Shown: one piece after another, positions 32,500 to 44,690 of the stretch | Position numbering within the stretch: position 1 is the stretch's first letter | Layout of the letters: every line of letters begins with the position of its first letter | Assembly: GCA_964020085.1 (NCBI GenBank) | Contig: OZ026595.1 | Span: 19,916,153-19,980,152, forward strand | Direction: 5' to 3' | Length of the DNA: 64,000 nt | From: Micromussa lordhowensis | Taxonomy: Eukaryota > Cnidaria > Anthozoa > Scleractinia > Lobophylliidae | Notes under the pieces: generated by a model | The model's database searches: none | What the model was told of the DNA's origin: nothing | What the model saw: only the letters and a program-made list of their open reading frames with translations | Position numbers and translations under genes: made by a program

Positions 32500-32889
32500 T
32501 CCAAGTTTATGCTAGCATAAACTGAGGTTAATAAGCCTGAGAATTAGGCCCTTCGTCAACACACTCACCGTAATACTAGCAACAAGGATGTCTCTGTTCC
32601 TAGGTCACACAATGTGCAACACTTGGATAAGCCTTTATACTAAGTAACGATAGATACTAGTCCAAAGTACAAGACAGTACAATGAACAGTAAGCGATTAT
32701 TTGACTACAATGTATCTTTCTCTTTGGGAAAGTCCACTGTAACCTAGCACGTTATATTCGCTAGACTCCACAAAGGTTCCATTCATACTATCACATGCTC
32801 ATCATGCTCATGTGCTCCATCATTTTCCATACACTGTCCTTCCCCAGTCATTTCTGTTGGGTTTCGGTTCACTCACAACAGCGTTTATC
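32500..32889 (+). repeat. Ngaro split direct repeat A, copy 3
   Basis: Third A repeat; similarity to the other A copies stops at GCGTTTAT (32889). Palindrome at 32505-32522. Confidence 0.88.
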
Positions 32890-33131
32890 CCTCCCTCCCA
32901 CCCTCAGTTTTGTCTGGAACCCTTGTTTCTGTCGTTCAATCTTTACCTAGGTTTACTATATATTTAGCACGACCAGAATGTTTTTTGCATGGAGACCATT
33001 ATTGTATTCCTCTCCATCCATATGTATCTTTACGATTAATCTGTACATTACAGCATTTTACTGGTCTAGGTTTCATTCCTTCATTGGATTCCGGGGATGT
33101 AGATCTACTGCCTTGCTTCCTAATAAAAAGA
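32890..33131 (+). other. Unique 242-bp spacer between the last A and B repeats
   Basis: Starts in a C-rich stretch (CCTCCCTCCCACCCTCAG) and ends AATAAAAAGA just before repeat B. It is not found next to the other A or B copies in this window. It may be a normal terminal-only part of the element, since only the right end has an A-to-B junction, or captured sequence. The overlapping short ORFs on both strands are not convincing. Confidence 0.5.
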
Positions 33132-33537
33132 GTGGCAGGGAAGTGCAACCCCTGGCTGCACTTTACCCCACAGTAAGGCTTAGCCCTTGGAGACAGGTCC
33201 GGAAAAATATCCAATCCAGGGTGTGGACCCCCGGTCACACCTGATCTGTACTCCACCCAGGAGGGGCCCCCCTCCTGGTTCCCCTTAGTCCCTAGTGACT
33301 GGGGGATATGGGCCTCACCCCCTGGAGACTGATCAGGACCCCCTGTCCAGGGTGACTACCCCCGGTATCACTCGATCATGTCTCCCCCCAGGAGGGCTTC
33401 TCTCCTGGTCCCCTTACCCCTAGAGTTAAGCGCTTCCCTGCCACCAGAAGTTGCCCATTACCTTTTGTGTATTTTCTGTGTGACCCCCTGCTTAGAACCT
33501 CAAAGCAAAACCACGGCCAATTAGAAGAGTTTATTAA
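33132..33537 (+). repeat. Ngaro split direct repeat B, terminal copy (right end)
   Basis: 406 bases matching the other B copies and ending AGAGTTTATTAA; the next bases, CGTAACTTAAATGG, are unrelated flank. It marks the right boundary of the array. Confidence 0.9.
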
Positions 33538-35056
33538 CGTAACTTAAATGGTAGTTTGTAGTAGCTAAAGAGAGATACCATCCTAATTAAAAACCGTATC
33601 CATACCTGTCTTGCTTGCATTAATATCTCAATAAAGGTTAGAAGTCAGTGCTATGTACAAAGCGTATTCCGGCAATATCGCGCCATATCGCTTCATTTCT
33701 CAAGTTCAGTATTCTCCTGGGGTTTACCTCCCGAACATTTAGTGTACTGTAATTCAGACCAAATTTTATGATTCCTCTAACCCTATTTCAGTCAAGATCC
33801 GGCCCAGAGATTGCTTCGATTTGCTTCGAATTCCCGATGTTAATTGTTATAAATATGTATAATACCACTGATAAACGTGATTGTATTGTTTTAACATTAT
33901 CGCTAATTGCTGTCCAAAGTGCAAATAACATACTCTATTCCAGACAAAACGACTAGATAACCATACACTTTGGCTCCGCCCTTGAATATAGCCAATATCA
34001 TGAAGGGAATCCCTCCCGCGTGGGAAGCGTAATCATGGACAACCACTTTTAAGATCAACGGCCTGCAAATAAATTGGTAGTCCAGTATTTGTCGGAAGGA
34101 TCTACACCACTGGCTTAGAGTTAGATTCGTCTCTTTCTTTCCTAGCTTGCGGCGCGAATTCTCGACTTATGCGAAGCAAAAGAACGGTCAAGCGGCGAGA
34201 AGCGCGGGTGCGGAAAGAAGGAAGTGATTTTTGTATAGCCTCATTCCCTTCTCGTTTCTTTCCCTGTTTTTTTATTTATAACTTCAGCTTTTCTAATCAC
34301 GCGGAGGATTTCAGGAATAAAACAACCGAGTGCTTGCGGTTCACCGCTGGCTATAATTGTAGCAGGCCATGACAATACCCCAAGCCTTAAAAAATAATAC
34401 AAGTTGGGTTTACCGCGAACGTATGGAAGGAGGGAAGGTAGTAGTCAGTAAAAATGCAGCCTTCGCTGATTGCGCGTCAATATGAGAGTCCCAAGAAGAC
34501 CCAGAAACGCGTTCCGAACAAAATTGCAAAATGCCCGTATTAAACAGACTAGAAAGAAAGCTATTGCTAAAGGAAATACGGCGTAAACTAAACAGATTGT
34601 TTCCAAAAGCAGTAGCGCTCTCTTCAGAAACCCCAAAAAATTAAAGGGAAATTGATTTGCTCTTCCTCCCTTCAATCTTTCCCTTCCTCCCTTCAACCTC
34701 CCTCGCTGCAGCCTCTGTATGGCAGTGCGGCGTCATTTTGTATAAAAGCACGATTTGCAGGCGTTTTTCACAGGGGACAGACGTGAACAGGATAACCTTT
34801 ATGCATGTTTGAATTCCCTCCTCTCTAGCTTTACGTACAATAATTCCCACCTTCAAAAAATAAACCGATCAAAATGAAAACTCGGTTTCGGGTAGTGACG
34901 ACACAGACGGTATTGACAGTTCTTAGGATTGAGCCTTAAAAGGAGACGCCTGAAATTAAGGCTACGCAATGATTCGCTGTGAAAACAACAAAAGAAAAGA
35001 GGTCTTCGCTTGTTCTCCTCGTACTTATGCTTTTACTTGTTTGAATCTTTATTGTC
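33538..35056. other. Gene-free stretch right of the Ngaro array
   Basis: No gene supported. Short ORFs on both strands (for example 34169-34372 and 34445-34856) overlap and have no known motif. The sequence has the AT-rich composition of the rest of the window. Confidence 0.45.
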
Positions 35057-36199
35057 CTTATGGTATTTTTGAGTACATAAAACTTTCTACATCTTCAATA
35101 TCGTGTTGATCTTCAAGCCAGTTGTCTTGCTGGTAGTGCTGAGATTTATCACTTTCTGTTGGATTTGACATTTCGTACTGGATGTAAGTGCAATGTCATC
35201 AGCAAAGCCCAAGTCATCTAACTTGGACCACAATTTCCATCTAATGCCAGTGTTAGCACCCGTTACTGTCCTTCTCATGATCCAGTCGATCACAAGTAAA
35301 AACAGAAACCCCGACATGTTACACCAATGCTTTACACGTCAAACCAGTCAGTTTGACCTGTGCCCTAAAGAACCGCGCATTGACTACCATCATACATTGC
35401 GTTGACCATCCTGACAAGCTTGGAAGGTATCCCATAACTCTCCATGATCTTCCACAAGGTTTTCCTGTGAACGCTGTCAAAAGCCTTTTCATAGTCGACA
35501 AAACATACATACGAGCTGGAGTTTCATTCCACTGCTTGCTCTACGATGTTCCTGAGAAGGAATATCTGCTCTATCGTACTTCTTCCTTTCCTGAAATCAG
35601 CTTGCTCCATCTTTAACTTTGCATCAACACCACCTGATATTCTTCTGATCAATACCTTGCCCATCACTTTTGCAGCGACAGACATCAAAGTAATCCCCCC
35701 GCCAGTTTCCACACTTGGTGAGATCCCCTTTTTTGGCAATCTTGACAATGAGACCCCTCCTCCAATCTGCAGGAACAGTCTCACTGACCCATATCTCACA
35801 GAAAAGGTCGTGGAGTACGTCGACTGTTGTTGTAATGTCAGCCTTGAGCAGTTCTACTGTTAAGCAGTCCACACCCGGTGCTTTGCCTGCTTTCATGCTC
35901 ATGATGGCGCTCCTGATCTCGGCTTTAGTTATGGGGCCTGATGGTATCTCTTCTATAACTTCCATGTCACTAATCACTTCGGCCTCGCGCTCCGGATTGG
36001 GTCTATTCAGTAATTCAACAAAGTGCTCTTTCCATCTTTGTTACACCTCCTCTTCTTTCGTCAACAAATTGCCTTCGCTGTTCCTTACCATGTCAATTTT
36101 ATTTGGTGGCTCGCTGCACAGCCTTCTTGTAGCATCATACACATCTTTTATCTGTTCGCACTTAGCAGCGTCCTCTGCCTCTTGCGCTATAATGTTAGC
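35057..36199 (-). pseudogene. RTE-like LINE, decayed reverse transcriptase region
   Basis: Continuation of the element whose endonuclease is at 36200-37597. Successive short minus-strand frames carry reverse transcriptase pieces in the right order: KAEIRSAIMSMKAGKAPGVD (about 35930-35870), ADWRRGLIVKIAKKGD, KMEQADFRKGRSTIEQIF, a VDYEKAFDSVHR region near 35490, and GFADDIALTSS near 35190 with FADD as the catalytic motif. They are separated by stops and frameshifts (for example after KNKRE at 36200 and near 36042). The element is therefore dead. Confidence 0.85.
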
Positions 36200-37597
36200 C
36201 TACTCTCTCTTGTTCTTTCTCAAACTTTTCTTCACTTCTTGATCTTTCTTTCTGTACTCCTGTTGTAGCCTTGCCTTCAGTCGCTCCGACCTTGCGCCAG
36301 CTAACATTTTCTTTAACTGTTTCCTTTCTTCAACTCCCTTCCAGCTTTCAGGACTGATCCAGCTCTTATTTTTCCTTGTTCTGTATCCTAGCACATCCTT
36401 GGCTGTCTCGCAGTAAGTGGCTTTGATCTTTTTCCACTTTTTCTCTACTTCGTTTTCACCCGCTAGTTCGCCCTCGTCCTCCAGTCTATTTTCGTCACAA
36501 TCATCTTCTACCACTAAACAGCCGAACCTGTTCTTTAGCTCCAACTGAAATTGCTTCCAAATTTCGGGAACATTCAGCTTACTGGTCTCGTATCTTCTGA
36601 CATGTACTGTTCTCCTGGTTGCTCTGTTTAGCTTAAGCAGTGTCTTCGCAATCACAAGGTTGTGGTCACTAGCACAGTCTGCACCCCTATACGCCCTAAC
36701 ATCCTGTACTGATCTTTTAATATTGGATCTAACGGCCACATGATCGATCTGGTTGTGGTATTGGCCATTTGTTGAAGTCCACGTGTATCTGTGTATTTCT
36801 TTATGTGGGAACATAGTCGATGCAATAGCAAGATTGTTCAGTGCGCAGAAAGACACAAAGTGCTCTCCGTTGTCCCTTCTCTCCCCTGTCATACCAAACT
36901 TTCCTACAATGCCTTCCTCTCCAAGTTGTTGCTCCCCCACTTTTGCATTCCAGTCACCTATGACCAAGAGCATATCATGCCTCGGCACCTCATCCACGAT
37001 CTTTTGTAACTGTTCATAGAAGTCGTCTTTCAGCTCGTCATCTGCCTCGTTGGTTGGGGCATAGACCTGGATGACTGTTGTCTTGATGAAGCGCGAGAAG
37101 AAGCGAGCTTCTATGATGCGGTCACTTATCGGTCTCCAGCTGTCTAAACATTGGGCAACCTTGTTTGACATAATTATTGCGACCCCGCTCTGATGTACAT
37201 CGTCGTCCCTGCCTGAGTATATGATGGTTTCACCTGTTTGTGCTTTGAAGCGTCCAAATCCCGACCATCTGCATCCACTTATCCCTAATATACCAATGCC
37301 ATAACGAGTCATCTCAGCTGTAATCTGGGCTGTTTTTCCTACCGAGAACATAGTTCTCACATTCCAACATCCCACCTTTACTTTAGTTTTGGGGTTTGCC
37401 AACGAGCTGTTCGGAGAAAGGGCTCCCTTTCGGCTTTCACCCATTGTCGTCATACGTCCATCGACCCAGCTAATAAAAGCATCGTCTGGGGTCCGGCATG
37501 TCGTTGTCCTACACCCATTGTAGCCTGTATACATCGATATTTCAGTTTCCGTAATCGCAATGTTTTTATGGGGTGAGGTGATTGGCCTTACGCCCAA
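36200..37597 (-). pseudogene. RTE-like LINE, endonuclease-containing N-terminal ORF
   Basis: 465 codons. After a low-complexity leader comes an APE-type endonuclease: VGCWNVRTM, GDWNAKVG, YTWTSTNGQYHNQIDHV and CASDHNLV. This is the type found in RTE/BovB-like LINEs and often annotated as craniofacial development protein 2-like. The catalytic glutamate expected in the ISE(x)RW motif reads glycine here (GISGCRWSG, codon GGA where GAA is expected), so the nuclease is probably inactive even though the frame is open. The frame stops just before the reverse transcriptase region. The clade is inferred from motifs only. Confidence 0.82.
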
Positions 37598-37890
37598 TCC
37601 CCAACCTGGAGGGCTAGGGTTTTTCTGTCGGGGTTTTCCTTCCCTTAGTCACAGGTTCCGGTTATTTGAAGGCGCCGAACACTCGCCTTTTGCCACTGTC
37701 GCTCAGCTGCTAGCTACCGATAGCGTTACCAGGGGCTACGTGACGAGGACGTGCGACATATGACTTCACTGGCAGAGCCTATATTAGACGGAGAGGCATT
37801 TCTTAGCATTTACGAGGAGAGCATTGGTGACCCTTGTTAACCCCACTAAGACCTCATACCAATGCTTAGCCCCGCCTCCCCCCCTTTGTT

Positions 37891-38179
37891 GGATACCATC
37901 TCATATCTAACGCGCGCTTGTGGAATAATTGTTAAATAACATAATGACATAAGAACTGATCGTAAAAAAGGGATATTTTCCTTATGCTTTTATGTCGATG
38001 TTCACATTGCGACATAAGCCATTATTAAAAACTGGATCAATGGATAATGCAATTCGAGAGTTTTCATTGGCTTAGCCATCATGGGTTATGAGCCATTATA
38101 TCATGCTCTGCAAATATGTTAAGCGTACGCGTGAATGTTTGGGGACTTTTTCCTTTTATTTGCCATAGTTTTCTATATT

Positions 38180-38212
<33 letters not shown>

Positions 38213-38243
38213 TCGCGCTTGTTGCATATGAGATGATTATAGC
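37891..38243. mobile_element. MITE-like element with CATCTCATAT ends
   Basis: About 350 bp bounded by imperfect inverted repeats: ACCATCTCATATCTAACGCG with TGGAATAATTGTT on the left, and AACAATTATTCCA with ATATGAGATGAT on the right. A related copy lies in inverse orientation at about 62330-62572, sharing CATGATGGCTAAGC, the CAATGAAA stretch and an ACTGGATC motif. A further partial end is at 38278-38310. No coding capacity. Confidence 0.7.
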
Positions 38244-40916
38244 CAACTCAACGCTACGCACCTCGCTGGCTATCTACCACCTCATATCCAATGTGGAATA
38301 ACTGTTAATTATAAGATGACGTTTATGTCGTTTTCTCGCTAGTGTGAAAGAGACCTTGCGCCCTGTTATACGTGCAGTGCAGTATACTCAGACCTCTAAG
38401 ACCTCTAAAACACGCCGAGCTATACAAATAAAACGTGATCATGATTAGCAGGGCCTTTTCCTACTGATGAAACCATCCGGATGTCAAACGAAATGGCATA
38501 AAAATAAGCCTATCAGGAGAAAATCTCCAAATTAAATTTATTTTTTACTATCATTTATTTACCTTCCTTCACTTATTGCAACTATTCAAACAGCAAATAT
38601 TTATATATTCGTTTCCTAAATGACACTTACTTTTGCGTATTATTACCGTATTTGAACAGGGTTTTGCACGTTTTAACGCTTAAAATGGTCATGAGGATTA
38701 GTTTCACATCGAATAAAGAAATTAGCAACGAGAGAACTGGCCCTGTTCGAGGAGCAAAACTATCGTGCAGCTTTTCGTGCGGAAATTCTAGAGTTTTTCT
38801 GGCTACTGAAACGTCAACCAAATGCTACGTGATATAAAGACACTGTGTTATGAAAAGGGCTTCATTTTACCATTCAACTGAAAGTAATAGAGGCACAGAT
38901 CATTGGAAACGTGGACAGCAAGGTAAAAAATAAATTCTAGCGAATGTTATTATATTTTTTGTGTTTCTAGCTTGAGATGTATGCTTCTTGTACAAGAAAG
39001 ATTTGAAAGCAGCTCTAAACGACCATCACCAAGTGGTTTTGAACGGTAAACGGGAATAAAACATAGAAGTTTAACCTATCAGTTCTTAAGCCACATTACA
39101 AGTCGTAAAGACCTTTCTCAAAAATGACTGCCAATTTAAAATCATTTTGTACGCATTAAAACTAGCCTTCCTAAACTCGTTTCAGAGTGAAAATTATTTT
39201 GAATTGTCAACTTAAAAACAAGGCTATTCAGGGTAATTTTAAAACTTACAAAACAATTTATAATTGGTAGCCATTTATGAAAAGGGTCATCACTTAAGAG
39301 GATGCTCTTTTTCTTCCTCTGGGTTCTTTCATAGAAGAACTTGTGACTAACAACTATAGAAAGTCTCTGGACAATATCATGGTTTACTCTCCGCGACAAT
39401 GCCTTATTAAGTTACGACACCATGTTATGTTTTAGAGGCAAATAGATCTTTAGCAGATCTCCGCCTTGCAGCCAACCCGTTAATACAAGGTACAACCACC
39501 TCGTTATAACGGCCCCTTGTCTTGGCCTGAAGAAAAGACTTTGTTAGTCATTTTTCTATTTTAAGAAACCCTTTACAAGACAAGTCATTTCTACCACCAT
39601 ATCTGTAAGGTCCAAAGGCGGTGGTTTTAAAAGGGGTCAGGCCATTTGAGTTTTTTTTATTTTTTTCTTCTATCTTGAGCAGCTGAGGCCGCAAACGGAA
39701 CCAAATTATGTTATTTATCTTAAGTGTAAATAGTTGATTTTCATGATCCCACAATTACTGATGCTAATGTATACAAGCAAGTAAAGTAAACGAAAATACG
39801 GAAAAACACAAATCCCAGCTTTAGTCATGGCTCCTGTAGAGAAGCATCTTATTTTAAATCTATAAGTTCACGAAGTGAGAGCGAAAGATTTGAAAATACG
39901 GCGGAAAATTCAAATGTATTTAATAAGATACAGAAAATATGTTAGAGTGCGAATTTTCGTCAAGAAGTGACAGTAAGAGTCAATACCAGGGTTGAGATGA
40001 ATTTGCGTGAAAAACACCAGCTATCAATATGCCGATAGATAAATATTACTAAATTATCCTACCGTATGCTTCTACACTTTATTGACAGCATCATTCCTCT
40101 CGCACGTTATATGCCTGCATTCGCGCCAACACGTTTTACGGTAAGCTAGTGGACTGTAACTCTATAACAAGATTCACATTTTGTTTGAACAACACCATAC
40201 TGAAAAGATTCGCTTTCTCAATTTCCCAGTGTCATTGTTTGTTTTAAGAAATATCTTCAAATTGTCTAGCCGGCCGCTATCGGTTAAAATTTAGTTAGTA
40301 AATATTAACTCAGTAAATGGGCCCAGCCATTTTAACTTTCCTTCCTGTGTTTATCCAAGGATATCAAATCCCTGTAATCGCGGGATAATACGGCCTTCTG
40401 CAAATCGCTACCGAGCAGTCGATTTCCATTAAGATAGAGTTATCCAACAATAAAGCTTAAAGAAATTATAAACGTAAGTACGAATGTTTTCCTTTTTAGT
40501 ACTGAGCGGTCTTGCCGACGTCAAGTGATAATTATGCAATAATTTAAAATTCTCATGACCTCGAACTGACTTTAATTTTCACATAAGTTGTGGATGAGAC
40601 ATTAGTTGCTGCGGTAAATCTGGCAAAGAATCCTAACCCAAAAGTTCTTTAAACATTTAAAGTACTATCGGTTATCCACCCAAAAATGCATTTATGTAAT
40701 TAGCTGTTCATGACAGGTGTTGCATGCCCACACAATTCAAAGAAGCGCATTACTGATGTACGGAAACGACTTTTAGTGTGGCTACTTTCGCACTAAAAGG
40801 CACTTAAAAGTGTTGGCAATAACATCAGATACGGTGTCTTGAAGAAGAGATGAGAAGAGGAGGTAGGAAGTAAGTCTTTGTTGGAGAACTGATTTATTCA
40901 ATGGCAGAACTAAACA
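38244..40916. other. Gene-free AT-rich region
   Basis: No gene supported. The short ORFs have no recognisable domain. No exon similar to the receptor genes was seen. Confidence 0.45.
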
Positions 40917-41822
40917 ATGAAATTTAAAAGGGGCTTCTACAAGACCATAACTATTTATGTTATTATATTCTGCATTAGGAATTTGTATTTTAAAGGTGAT
41001 TCTTTTCGCGATGTTCAGTTGTACCTCAACACAGAATGAAGTTTTAGACAATTAACTAAGATGTTGTTGGTGGAAAAGTAACCTCTTCACAGGAACAGCA
41101 GAGGATCTTTCTATTGATTTGCGATATTTTCAGTTGTATTATGTAAATAACCTAATTTCATATTGTGATTTTTTTGTATATAGTTTTGGTAACATTATTC
41201 ATTTACCCTCACGAGCGCCTCGTGTTTCGCAATATCTTATAGATCACGTTTCAGTTTAGTATTTAATATTAGCACTCTCATTTATCTCTCGTGAATTCGT
41301 AGAGTTAGAGGTAACGAAGCAACTCTTCTTAATTTACAGAAAAAGGAAAACTAATCTTCTCTTCTGTACAATGAAATTTGAAAATGGGTTTTACAACGTC
41401 ATAACATTTTATGTTATTATATTTTGCATTACGAATTTGTATTTTGAATTGATTTTTTTCGCGATCTTTAGATGTACCTCAACACAGAACGAAATTGTAG
41501 ACAGTTAACTAAGAGTTTTCGTTGGTGGAAAGTACCATTTTTACAGGAACAGCAGTGGATCGTGCTATTGATTTGCGATATTTTCAGTTGTAATATGTAA
41601 ATAACTTAATTTCATATTTTGATTTTTTGTTTATAGTTTTGGTAACATTATTCATTTATCCTAACCCGTGATCGCCCCACGTTTCGCAGTATGCCATGGA
41701 TCACGCTTCAGTTTAGAACTTGATATTGGCACTCTCGTGAGTTCGTAGGATTAGAGGTAACTGAGGCAACTCTGCTTAATTTACAGAAAAAAGAAAAAGA
41801 ACTACAATCTTTTCTTTTGTGA
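40917..41822. repeat. Tandem duplication, 2 x about 453 bp, upstream of a GPCR
   Basis: Two diverged copies (about 40917-41370 and 41370-41822) share GTACCTCAACACAGAA (41021 and 41474), GATTTGCGATATTTTCAGTTG, TTTTGGTAACATTATTCATT and TTAATTTACAGAAAAA. They end about 180 bases before the first coding exon of the 42.0 kb receptor gene, so the duplicated unit may hold its promoter or a non-coding exon. Each unit contains TTACAG, but no clear TATA box. Confidence 0.85.
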
Positions 41823-42005
41823 GCCGACGTTTCAAAACACTGAATAACGTACATGCATTTGAGTTCGAATGCATGACTTTTAGTAAACACTGATTTCCTG
41901 CCTACGTATACATGTAATTTCAAGGTTGTAACTAAAGTCCCTTATTCAGTTCCATTTAGTTTTGTTTTTTTATCCTCTTCACGTTTTCTTTGATCATGCA
42001 GGATT

Positions 42006-43574
42006 ATGGAGATGTCAGCTCCCGTGAACTTGACCAACGACTCTGTTGCAGCGAGGGAAAATGGTAACACTGTAACTATAGAAATCGTGCCGTTCCCAAG
42101 TGTTAGATGTTTTGCTGAAAAAAATGTCCTTCATTTACTTTAAGACAAGTTTTCTGATTGGCAGTATTGACATTGCAAAAGGAGAGAAATCGGAACGAAA
42201 GCTTTTTGTTGTTCAAATGTGTTTATAAATTCGATCTATGGCTTCGCTGAAGCCTTTGTCAGTCGCCCTAGGCCTCGATCAAACGTCGGAGTAAACTATC
42301 AAATCATTTAGCTACTAACGAATCACAGTGTCGAGTGATGAGCGCGAACTAGTACATGTAACAAGATATAGTGCACTCTAAGACAACTGAAAATGTACGT
42401 AGAGAAAATGGATGGTATGGTACTTAATCGATCACTCAAATATTCAGTGTCTAACCAATTTAGAAATTTATGATTTTTTTATCTTCTCTTTTTAGGAACA
42501 AACGTCACTCCTGGCCCGAACAGCCTTGTTCCACAGTTTACTAGCCCGTTTTTATCAGATTATGTGACCGGCATGACCGCAGCATACGCCTTGATTTTCA
42601 TTATTGCCCTGTCCGGCAATTCCTTTGGTTTGTTCGTAGCTCTAAAGAAGTCTACAGCCACCAATGTCACAAATCTATTCATCGCCAACATGGCCGTTGC
42701 AGATCTGCTGTTGACTGTTACGGCTATGCCGTTTTCTGTGGCATTTTTTTACCGTGATACCCGATGGTTCAGCGGAACAATGGGTACTGTCACGTGCAAA
42801 GCCGTGTTCTACGTCATACCCGTTTCCATAGCTGCGACTGTTCTAACAATGTTGATCATTTCAATCGACAGATTTTACGCCGTTTTCTATCCCTTGAGAG
42901 ACAAGTTATTTCGACAGCCAAGAGTCTTCTCGGCAATCGTTTGGATTTTATCTATTGCGTTAATGATCCCTTATGTTCTCATTTATCAAGTTCAGTTCGA
43001 TCCACATCTCAATGCGCATTCGTGTGTACAGTTCTGGCCCTGGGGAGATCCAAATGATAATACAGAAACTTATCGAGTGCTCAAGATTTTTCACATCTGT
43101 GTGTTCGTCATATTATACGTGTTTCCTCTTTCCATCATGGCTGTTGTTTACTTCTTAATTTGTCGTAAATTATGGCATCGTATCATCCCAGGGAATGTAA
43201 CACATAATAATCGCGTCGCGGCTGAGATATCTAAACGCAAAGTCGTGCGACAACTGGTTATCCTCGTGGTGGTGTTTGCGCTTTGCTGGTTTCCAACATA
43301 CGTCAATCACTACTTTTGGTTCGTGCGACCTGAACATTACCACAAAGTACGGATTGAAGTTTACTTTGTTTTCACCTGGCTAGCGAATGCAAACAGCGCT
43401 ATAAACCCGTGTCTTTACGTAATTCTAAGTGGTAGTTTTCGCAGGGAGATGGCCTCAGTGCTTTCCTGTTGTCCATGTTTAAGATGCTGCAGTTTCCTAT
43501 CAAACTGCCGAAACAGGCGTCGAGCAACCGTTGTCAGGATAACTGCTCCGCGGGCGGCTCAGAGTGGACTCTGA
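42006..43574 (+). CDS. Class A (rhodopsin-type) peptide-like GPCR, two coding exons
   Basis: Likely plasma-membrane receptor for a peptide; ligand unknown. Exon 1 is 42006-42063 (donor GT at 42064) and exon 2 is 42496-43574 (acceptor TTTTTAG at 42494-42495). Phase-1 joining gives 378 residues. The N-terminus carries four sequons (NLT, NDS, NGT, NVT), with NGT made across the splice junction. Landmarks: GN in TM1 (about 61), ADLLL with Asp89, Cys120 and Cys196, DRF at 144-146, FWPWGDPND in loop 2, CWFP at 283-286, NPCLY at 323-327, and a C-terminal SCCPCLRCC cluster suited to palmitoylation, absent in this density from the 15.7 kb paralogue. An acceptor with a long pyrimidine tract (42000-42001) precedes the ATG, implying a non-coding exon upstream. 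A possible poly(A) signal AATAAA is at 43808-43813. The pair is clearly paralogous down to exon 1. Confidence 0.9.
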
Positions 43575-44454
43575 AGGCGTTTTCTGAGCAACAGGATATC
43601 ATGACTAAGGATATGTATAATGTTAAAATTGTAGCGACACACAAAGTTCTTCGTTAGGAGGAAAATGTTATCGTTCAAGAGAGAAATAATTCTACACAGA
43701 TTTTGATTAAGAGCAATGACTCAACACCTACCATAGATAGTAGGAAAGAGGAAAATTCGCCAAGATTCTTGTGATTTGCAAGCCGCCAAGACATGATCTA
43801 AGACTGTAATAAATGATCAATAACAGCACCTATGGACGTTAGCAGCAACCTTGTAACAACACTGTCACTTTCAACATGGTTCTATATGAAGGAGACGAAC
43901 AATGGTACACAAACTTATCGTTTGTTGTTAGGACATAATGGCTTCTGACAATACACAAGCTCTGAGTCCATCATAGATAACTGAAACACGCACAGAAAAA
44001 AATTCTTAATTCATTGCTAGCAAAGAGGAGCGTGCTACATGTATGTACATGTATAAACAAGGGTTTTTGTTACGGGCAAACAACTTAATTCAGCTGTGAT
44101 CCCCTGTGTTTGTGACAATTATTTCTCATTAAACTGTTTTCACGGACGGCTGAAACTTTGACTGGTTTAACTTAAAAGTCTACCGGGGCGGCTCTGGAGT
44201 TCATGGTGTAGTGGGGGAGAAAGAACGCAGACAAAAAAAGGTCCCACTCCAATTGCCAGTATGTATGATTAGCAATTAAACTACGAGCCCGTATAGTCAA
44301 TAAGGCGTAGCCAAGTCGGCTATCGCTCATAGAAAACGAGGGCGAATAGTCCAATTGCTTTAATAGGCGCTCTAAAGGACTAAGGGACAAAACCTTCACA
44401 TCTGTGTATTTTTAAGCGTAAAATTAAGAATTTTCAGATTCAAGAGTAGCACGC
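43575..44454. other. 3' flank of the 42.0 kb GPCR
   Basis: Presumed 3' untranslated region to about 43830 (AATAAA at 43808), then sequence with no supported gene. Confidence 0.45.
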
Positions 44455-44690
44455 GCGATCGTTGCCTACCAGCGATTATAGTTCACCACCAAATTTTCTC
44501 CGATTCTTATTGGTTTAAATGATCACGGGACACGAGATTGTCTGCCCATAGTCCCCTTCCGTAGAAAATGCTTGGATGGATAGCACTCGTCCGTGAAAAT
44601 TGAATAAATATTTGAAAAAAATATTTATAAAAATATTTAACTGGCGCGAGAAAGAAAATTTAGTGGTGAACAATGAAGGCAATTGATTGT
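44455..44690. mobile_element. Small inverted-repeat element
   Basis: GTTCACCACCAAATTTTCTC at 44481-44500 pairs with GAGAAAGAAAATTTAGTGGTGAAC (44648-44671), and pairing extends outward through TTGCCT on both sides. Length is about 235 bp and it is non-coding. A MITE or fold-back element is likely; target duplication not resolved. Confidence 0.55.

Larger units (their letters stand above)
19300..33537 (+). mobile_element. Tandem Ngaro-type tyrosine-recombinase retroelement array
   Basis: Two element bodies share split direct repeats in the order A (19300-19689), body 1, B (27291-27697), A (27698-28087), body 2, B (32093-32499), A (32500-32889), a unique 242-bp stretch, then B (33132-33537). 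Split repeats in A-ORFs-B-A-B order, a reverse transcriptase-RNase H and a tyrosine recombinase in place of a DDE integrase identify the Ngaro branch of the DIRS order. The flanks (GAAATTAG on the left, CGTAACTT on the right) show no target duplication, as expected for recombinase-mediated insertion. The bodies are offset by 8398 bases and differ by only about a dozen substitutions that I could see, apart from a nested LINE in body 1. Confidence 0.9.
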
